24,378 nt of DNA from Chara braunii. Its lineage: Eukaryota; Streptophyta; Charophyceae; Charales; Characeae. The notes under the pieces are model-generated. The model saw nothing but the letters and a program-made list of their open reading frames with translations, was not told the origin of the DNA and ran no database searches. This document shows positions 19,078 through 24,378 of the stretch, in pieces. The stretch spans positions 5,467,896 to 5,492,273 of the forward strand of contig BFEA01000010.1 of assembly GCA_003427395.1 (NCBI GenBank). Reading direction: 5' to 3'. Every line of letters starts with the position of its first letter. The stretch's first letter is position 1. The translations under genes were made by a program, and so were the position numbers.

Positions 19078-19085
19078 TATATAAG
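19078..19085 (+). promoter_or_regulatory. TATA-box module 3
   Basis: TATATAAG in the context ccccagtatataagttgcag, 45 bp after module 2, followed by agtgggccgcctcc. A pyrimidine-rich, initiator-like stretch (tcgctttcagtctct) lies about 30 bp downstream. No clear reading frame follows on the plus strand. Confidence 0.4.
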
Positions 19086-19495
19086 TTGCAGTGGGCCGCC
19101 TCCTCCGACATTATCGCTTTCAGTCTCTTGTCGTGTTGCAGAAGACAACACTCTCTCTGCGCACGTCGCCGCTATCGCGTCCAGACATCGAACTACATTC
19201 CTCCTCCACTTTCTTCTCTTGCCATCACTCTCTAAACTTGTCGTAGAATACAGCTGAACGTTAGCGCATTTCGTCGAGAGTGGAGTCACTCATCGCACGA
19301 CATCCGACACAAATCGAGACATCGAGGTGCAGTCCGAAGGCGTCGAGTACCTTTGGAGTCGACCATCGAAACCGAAGGGAGATGCTGAACACACGAACTC
19401 GTGGATAGGAGGACATAGTACAGACAGTGAGGATCTTTCCCAATCCGCGATTTCCAACCAGGGACTGCCACATGGCACTTTTGGTGCAACAGTTA

Positions 19496-20022
19496 TCATG
19501 TCGAACATGACAAACACGCGATAAAGCGGATTAAAGTGAGTTGGACTGAACATGAAAACGCCTTGATGGTCGTGTCCAACACGATGGTCTGACGACTGGA
19601 TCATCGTGTCGAACACGACAATCACGCGGGAAGCCGCTGACAAGCGATGTATGTGGGCGGTCATCGTGTTGAACACGATAACTAGAGCTAGTACAGTCAC
19701 TGGCGCTGGTTGTCGTGTTCAACACGACAACGTGCGGCGAACTTCTCATGGTCGAGGAAAGACACTTTGGTTGCCGTGTTTGACGAGACGACCAAACCCT
19801 GTGGTGTTGTGGAGGTGGAGGCAGGCATCCATTTCAACACGATCGTGTCGAACACGACGATCGTGTGGAAATGGATGTTTAATATCGACGACTATACAAC
19901 AACTCAAAGTCGGATCATCGTGTCAAACACGACAACCACGGCCACGAGCCATTGGCATGAGACGTCTGAGGGCGAGCGCCAGTACTGCACTGGCGCTGGT
20001 TGTCGTGTTCAACACGACAACC
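19496..20022. repeat. Palindrome cluster 1
   Basis: Exact cores TCGTGT-NNN-ACACGA start at 19570, 19604, 19664, 19713, 19843, 19918 and 20003. A covariant core TCATGT-CGA-ACATGA is at 19496-19510. The longest perfect ones have arms gttgtcgtgtt and aacacgacaac around a single C (19709-19731) and the same extended by one base pair (19998-20022). Centres vary (TCA, CGA, TGA, CCA, CAA). Spacing is 34 to 130 bp. Confidence 0.95.
19826..19877. repeat. 52-bp hairpin containing a palindrome core
   Basis: Arms 19826-19846 and 19857-19877 (21 bp each; they begin catccatttc and end gaaatggatg) are reverse complements with one mismatch, around a 10-nt loop. The core at 19843-19857 lies in its centre, so the palindrome has been extended far outward in this copy. 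Confidence 0.92.
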
Positions 20023-20032
20023 GCCCACCAAC

Positions 20033-20040
20033 GTCTTATG
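20033..20040. repeat. 8-bp target duplication of hAT-like element, left
   Basis: gtcttatg. The right copy at 21036-21043 reads gtctcatg, seven of eight identical. Confidence 0.8.
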
Positions 20041-21035
20041 CAGAGATGAGCAACGGGTACCCAGACCCACACCCACCCGCACCCACCCCACCCACAAGAC
20101 ATTGGGTCAGGTGTGGGTCTTGATAAGCTAGCATGAGTAGGATGAGGGTGGGTCAAGGCGAGCAAACCTGGGTGGGTGATGGGCGGGTCAATGTTAGGCC
20201 AGGGTCACCCGAATGGGTGGGTGACAAGCGGGTGAACGCTAGGCCTGGGTCACCCGACCCACAGACCCAGGACAACCCATAAGAACCCTCCCCCCGACCC
20301 CCCCCCCCCCCCCCCCCCCCCCCCCCACCCCCCACCCCCCCTTGTACATATTTCCCAGCTGCGGTCCATCTGTGGACTTCAAACNTCGGTATATTTGTGG
20401 ACTTCAAAGGTTGGAGGCGCAGGAAACGGAAGGTCTACACCCTGGGGCCCCTGGGAAAAAAAGTTATCGTCCTTGAAAAAAAGAGTCACGGTAGTGGCAA
20501 CTAAAAATTTGGGGTGCTTGAAAAAATGTGTCACGCTCTACTGGTGGCAGTTGGACCACGGCCCAGACAACGGGATGTTTGCTCCCATGAAAACAACGGG
20601 GATCGGACCTGACCACAACAAGTGGCAAGCCTTAGGTTCACTACCCAATTTCAAACTTGTGGAGCGATTCGAATTTCTGCAAGCAGAGATGCTTCAAAGT
20701 TTTGCGTCGTCGTCCAAGGATGTCATGTTGCTATGGTGCGTGCAAATATTCAAAGGGACTAAGACAATGAGGAATGGGCGGGTGCGGGTGGAAAATAATT
20801 AGGTACCGGGTGCGGGCGGGTAATTTTGATCTCGCGGGTGTGGGTGGGTCATGGTGAAGGTTTTTTACAGGTGACAGGCGGGTTGGGTGTGGGCGGAAAT
20901 TTTCAAAAAAACACTCGGGTGGGTTGGGTCGCCTTGAGATGTTTTGTTTTTGTTTTTTTTTAGGGCGGGTGGTGCTTAAAAAATTATGGGCGGGTTGGGT
21001 GAAGTGCCAATTCCAAAAAAAAATGCTCATCTCTG
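20041..21035. mobile_element. Non-autonomous hAT-like DNA transposon
   Basis: The ends are 12-bp inverted repeats (CAGAGATGAGCA at 20041-20052, its complement at 21024-21035) flanked by an 8-bp near-perfect duplication, the hAT signature. The sub-terminal regions are crowded with gggtgggt/gcgggtggg-like words, as in many plant hATs. No transposase is encoded; the longest frame (20395-20802) has no recognisable motif. It is inserted in a palindrome-array unit. Removing it plus one duplication restores a sequence closely matching the neighbouring unit at 21185-21230. Confidence 0.87.
20298..20390. other. Poly(C) tract and assembly ambiguity
   Basis: A run of about 29 C followed by more C-rich sequence, then one undetermined base (N) at 20385. 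The words flanking the N, tgtggacttcaaa, occur on both sides (20371-20383 and 20396-20408), which suggests a join or misassembly at a difficult G/C run. Confidence 0.85.
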
Positions 21036-21043
21036 GTCTCATG
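21036..21043. repeat. 8-bp target duplication of hAT-like element, right
   Basis: gtctcatg, next to the right terminal repeat. It differs from the left copy by one transition. Confidence 0.8.
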
Positions 21044-21065
21044 CCAGCGCAAGCTGCTGTGGTTG

Positions 21066-21880
21066 TCGTGTTTGACATGACAATCATGTCGAACACGATA
21101 GCAACGACGTCTTTCCGCAGGCATGAGCCGTCTGTAGGTGAGCTCCAGTGCTGGACTGGCTTTGGTTGTCGTGTTCAACATGACAACCGCCCACAGACGT
21201 TTGATGACAGCGCAAGGAGTTGTGGTTGTCGTCTCCGGGCCCACAGTGTCGTGTGGCCGACTTTACCTCTTAGGCATAGACAACACTTCAGAGATGAAAC
21301 ATCGTGAACGACGACGACTCTTGGGAATAAGAAGTTTGTGGCCGGTTGTCGTGTTCAACACGACAACCAGCGTAAGTGCTGCACTGCCATTGGTTGTCGT
21401 GTTCAACACGACAGCCATCCCCAACGTCCAATGCCCGATGCAAAATGTTGTGGTTGTCGAGTTCGACACAACCATGCTGCCACGACGTGTTGTGTAGTCG
21501 TGAGCGTGATACAGGCGGGTACGTTTCCCTTGAGCTGCGAAACGACGAAGCCACACCAGCGGCGGTTGTCGTGTTCGACATGACAACCATGACGGAGACA
21601 ACGGTCTCTGCAAGTCATTATCGGTCTCGAAAAGGCGGGCCCGCGCACTCCAATGTGATACCCACGTCCGCCGCACAGAAGTGTAATGCCCGCGGGCGGC
21701 TAACATCTTGGTCATCGTGTTAAACATGACAATCGTCGCCAGAGTCGTGTTCATGTGAGCAGTTTCAGTCGCCGTGATGAACCCGACAACCGTCGCTTAC
21801 GACAATACCCACGACCTATTCAACCAAGTGCTCCGTTACCAGATACTGTCGGGGAGCGACGACCGTCGTGTTGAACACGA
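21066..21880. repeat. Palindrome cluster 2
   Basis: Exact cores start at 21349, 21397 and 21866. One-arm variants are at 21066, 21084, 21169, 21569 and 21715, and a weaker one is at 21457. The unit around 21121-21230 parallels the unit around 19960-20040 plus 21044-21070 over more than 100 bp: gcatgag, then a gtctg word, then a gctccagt-type hairpin, then the palindrome, ccgccca, acgt, and cagcgcaag. The repeat unit is therefore longer than the palindrome itself. Confidence 0.93.
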
Positions 21881-22289
21881 CAACCGCCGACATGATTGAA
21901 CATAGCCATCCACATACAAGTGGTTCGTTACCTCTGTCTGCGGTGCCTTAGGTTGATACCAGATTCATCTCCGTAACATTTCAACCCTAGGCTATGTCTG
22001 TCGTGTGTAGGAAGTTGTCGACTGTCTGCATGGTCGGCATGTGCAGTGCAATTTCGTGTGAGCTTGATTGTTTGCATTGTCCGGACGAGGACAATTGTTC
22101 TCTTCTGCGTCGGCCTTGTACTGTTGTTGATTGTTGCACTTGTGTCGTGCAGGGCGCGTCGCTGTCACGATGGACATCTCTCACTGGATGACCCCTGTAG
22201 TTTGGCGTGAGCGAAAGGCACACCCTTTCCCCCCTTGCGCGCTGCACGTCTGTCGATGTCGAGAGCGCACAACCGTCGTCGGTGCGAGT

Positions 22290-22970
22290 ATGGCGGACTT
22301 CGATTCTGATCCTTGGATGACGGTCGTCCTGTTTATCGATGAACATTTAGATTTCTCGGAAGAGTATCAGTGGGAGAACATGATTACAAAGTGCCCGTGG
22401 GCAGACGACTATAAGTTCGCCAACATGTTGGACTTCATAAGTTATATTCCTGTGCCATCCGATGTGCTAGGTCCCGTGCATTTGCGTCAGTTGTGTACGC
22501 AGTTGAAACTGAACCACCTTCATAGTGTTCTAGACTGCAAATACGTGACTGCCTCGCCGCGCACATGGTGCTGTGTTATGAAGGAGTTACTCGACTGTGC
22601 GCGACATTCACAGTTCCTCGATCAGTATCCTTTGCGATCTCCTGGTTTGTTGCCTCGAGCAGTTTCATATTGCTGTGTCAGATTGCGTCTGGGATACTTC
22701 ACCTTTTGTAGGGTCCTCTGCATTGCATGTTCGAACAGGACTAGGAACCTGATTGACGCTGTTGTGTATGTGTCCAGGAATCAATTGTTTATGTCCGGAA
22801 GGGATATGAGTTTAGTTCAAAGAGAAGTCAATGGGAAATTGGATATCGTCGTTGGTGGCAAGGTGGACGACATCGACGCATGGCGCAAGGTTAAGAAAAA
22901 AGTGGTCTCTATTCGGGATGCTATAGGCAGTTCTCTCGTCGGAAACTCCGGCTTCATACACATGAAATAA
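22290..22970 (+). CDS. Orphan open reading frame, 226 codons
   Basis: The chosen start is the ATG at 22290, because it has A at -3 and G at +4; the frame is open further upstream to about 22131. The product begins MADFDSDPWMTVVLFIDEHL, is moderately Cys-rich in the middle (SYCCVRLRLGYF, LCIACSNRTRN), ends with a charged helix (DAWRKVKKKVVSIRDAIGSS) and stops at TAA. No signal peptide, transmembrane segment or known domain is evident. Random sequence of this composition rarely stays open this long. It lies in the only stretch of the right-hand region free of the palindromes. A possible 3' splice site (gtcgtgcag/g) near 22150 would allow upstream exons. I do not recognise the family. Confidence 0.5.
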   Translation: MADFDSDPWMTVVLFIDEHLDFSEEYQWENMITKCPWADDYKFANMLDFISYIPVPSDVLGPVHLRQLCTQLKLNHLHSVLDCKYVTASPRTWCCVMKELLDCARHSQFLDQYPLRSPGLLPRAVSYCCVRLRLGYFTFCRVLCIACSNRTRNLIDAVVYVSRNQLFMSGRDMSLVQREVNGKLDIVVGGKVDDIDAWRKVKKKVVSIRDAIGSSLVGNSGFIHMK

Positions 22971-23069
22971 ATTTCAGTGTTTGCTAAGACGGCTACCGCC
23001 CAGGAGCCACAATATCTGACCTTTGGATCGATATTTCACAATTTGGATGGGTACAATGGTGGGAGCGTT

Positions 23070-23129
23070 CCCCGTCATCGTTAGATGTTCTTCGTCATTC
23101 CCCGTCGTTGTTAGATGTTTTCCGTCATT
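23070..23129. repeat. 30-bp tandem duplication
   Basis: Two adjacent 30-bp copies with the words ccccgtc, gttagatgtt and cgtcatt, about 100 bp after the stop codon of the orphan frame. Confidence 0.9.
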
Positions 23130-23429
23130 AGATGCGTTTCACAATTTGTCATTCCTGTTGTGGTTGTAGCTGGCATCGTTCAGTCTATCTGTTCTTCAGT
23201 TCTTCTGCTAGTCCGACGCTTCCATTGTCAGTGCTTTGAAAACGCTCTGTTTTGCGCTACATTCCGTCCGCTATTGGCAACCCTTTTTCTCGTGGTGCCA
23301 TGAACATAGAACCATTGTCGCGTCTCCATTTGTTCAAAGTACATCATCATGGATTTTGCGTTGAGCGAGAAGTGTACAGTGTCTGATTGTTGTCCTCATC
23401 ATGTATTTCGATAGCCTGCGAAGTCACGA

Positions 23430-23539
23430 ATGTCGTCCAATGAGCCTTTCTGCTTATACTGTGGATTTGACATATCTCGCTTGCATGTCGTCCATTGAGA
23501 CTTTCTGCTAATACTGTGGATTTGACACAACTCGCTTGA
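23430..23539. repeat. 55-bp tandem duplication
   Basis: 23430-23484 and 23485-23539 are adjacent copies, each starting atgtcgtcca and containing atactgtggatttgaca. Confidence 0.92.
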
Positions 23540-23710
23540 ATTTGTAAGGGTTGGTCCAACAATGCATGTTGTGCTGTATTATGAAAAGTTAAAACAATGT
23601 ATTGGAAAACCGCCTTGTGTTCCCATTTCCGCCCTGCATGTGTCCTTTCCGATGTACATGATGTTTCTTCCGGAGGACTCTTGTTCTTCGACGCGCCAAA
23701 TCCTTCTGAG

Positions 23711-23784
23711 GAGAGTGTTATCGTGTTCGACACGACGACCCCAGAAGGAGAGTGTTACCGTGTACGACACGGCGACCCTGCAGG
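23711..23784. repeat. Tandem 37-bp units with covarying palindromes
   Basis: Unit 1 carries TCGTGT-TCG-ACACGA (23721-23735). Unit 2, shifted by 37 bp, carries CCGTGT-ACG-ACACGG (23758-23772). The outer pair has changed from T:A to C:G on both arms while the surrounding gagagtgtta and gcgaccc-type words are conserved. Confidence 0.93.
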
Positions 23785-23822
23785 TCGGGAGGGCACCTAT
23801 GTCCGGGATGGGATGGTGTAGA

Positions 23823-24378
23823 AAACTAAGCCATCCTCCTAAGAAGAATCGTCAGAAGGGACTAAGTCATCCTTCTAAACGACGATCATTGTGTTGAACT
23901 TGATAACCAGACCAAGTGATCCTCCTAGACGACGACCGTCGTGTTGAACACGACAACCAGCGATGAGTATCGGATCGAACACGATGATGATTTTTACTAG
24001 TCGATAACTAGTCCTCCTAAACGAAGACCGTCGTGTTGAACAGAACAACCGACGACGAGTGCCGGAGCCAACACGACGGTGCTCCTTGGTAGGTCGTTCT
24101 CGTTGGGCCGTCAATATTCTAGACTGCACACCTGTGGAAAACTAAGCGATGCTTAAGAAAAATCGTTTGCACACCTGTGGAAAACTAAGCCATCCTCCTA
24201 AGAAGAATCGTCGGAGGGCACTATCCTTCTAAACGACGATCATCGTGTTGAACCAGAGTGCATGATCCTCCTAATCGACGACCGTCGTGTTGAACACGAC
24301 AACCAGCGACGAGTGTCGGGTCGAACACGACGATGCTCCTCGGTAGGTTGGTCTCGGTGGGCCGTTAGGATTGTAGAT
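23823..24378. repeat. Large direct repeats with palindromes (cluster 3)
   Basis: The block starting aactaagccatcctcctaag at 23823 recurs at 24181, and both run into palindrome units. A sub-unit of about 75-90 bp (cctcctaa, cgacgaccgtcgtgttgaac, acgacaacc, gacgagtg, cgaacacgacg) occurs at about 23911, 24008 and 24262. Exact cores start at 23939 and 24285. A shorter duplication, tgcacacctgtggaaaacta, lies at about 24125 and 24168. The array runs to the end of the window and probably beyond. Confidence 0.92.

Noticed and set aside
18234-19289. A 351-codon open frame on the minus strand, the longest in the window
   Set aside because: It reads through the TATA-box repeats, which give recurring phrases such as LIYWGA and LLLIYCRA. 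It also crosses the end of the minisatellite and has no recognisable domain. Length alone is not convincing in repeat DNA of this composition.
19496-21880. A CRISPR-like array
   Set aside because: Spacing is irregular (34-180 bp), repeats are imperfect, the 'spacers' are themselves repeated, and the sequence is eukaryotic.

Overview
The window looks like gene-poor, repeat-rich nuclear DNA of a plant-lineage eukaryote. My best guess is a streptophyte (charophyte) alga with a large genome, such as Chara. This rests on a plant-type LINE with a C-terminal zf-RVT zinc finger, a Penelope-like element with an N-terminal GIY-YIG nuclease (a group described from the green lineage), a spliced DUF7869-type gene, and the absence of any bacterial operon structure. 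The organism assignment is inference.

Left half (about 1.3-10.3 kb): a nest of three transposons, all readable from their boundaries. A 5'-truncated LINE on the minus strand runs from about 10273 to a 27-nt poly(A) tail at 1357-1331. Its 3' UTR is split by a Penelope-like element (PLE, 1548-6885) flanked by a 13-bp target duplication (1535-1547 and 6886-6898). The PLE has two direct partial copies at its ends (pseudo-LTRs, 1549-2630 and 6089-6885). One of these carries a 296-bp MITE with 42-bp inverted termini (2086-2381); the other lacks it and shows the empty site. The PLE reading frame, now broken, runs CCHC zinc knuckle, coiled coil (tandemly duplicated), SAP-like region, GIY-YIG endonuclease, basic linker, reverse transcriptase.

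Middle (10.3-15.5 kb): AT-rich tandem repeats, then a decayed minus-strand gene of the DUF7869 type (about 15478 to 11970). It has an acidic N-terminus, three conserved Asp-containing motifs that resemble an RNase H-like transposase core, and one clear GT-AG intron (13462-13905) that is itself full of direct and inverted repeats.

Right half (16.1-24.4 kb): no recognisable conserved gene. It is dominated by a family of short palindromes, core TCGTGT-NNN-ACACGA. Fourteen exact cores and many variants are present, some with compensatory changes in both arms. Related half-palindromes form a minisatellite at 17.8-18.3 kb. A 995-bp hAT-like non-autonomous element (20041-21035, 12-bp TIRs, 8-bp target duplication) interrupts this array, and a neighbouring paralogous unit shows the empty site. 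A triplicated TATA-box module lies at 18.8-19.1 kb. One open reading frame without a recognised family (22290-22970, plus strand, 226 codons) sits in a palindrome-free island between two palindrome clusters.

Nearly everything coding-like is transposon-derived and mutated. The only intact reading frame of note is the orphan at 22.3 kb.
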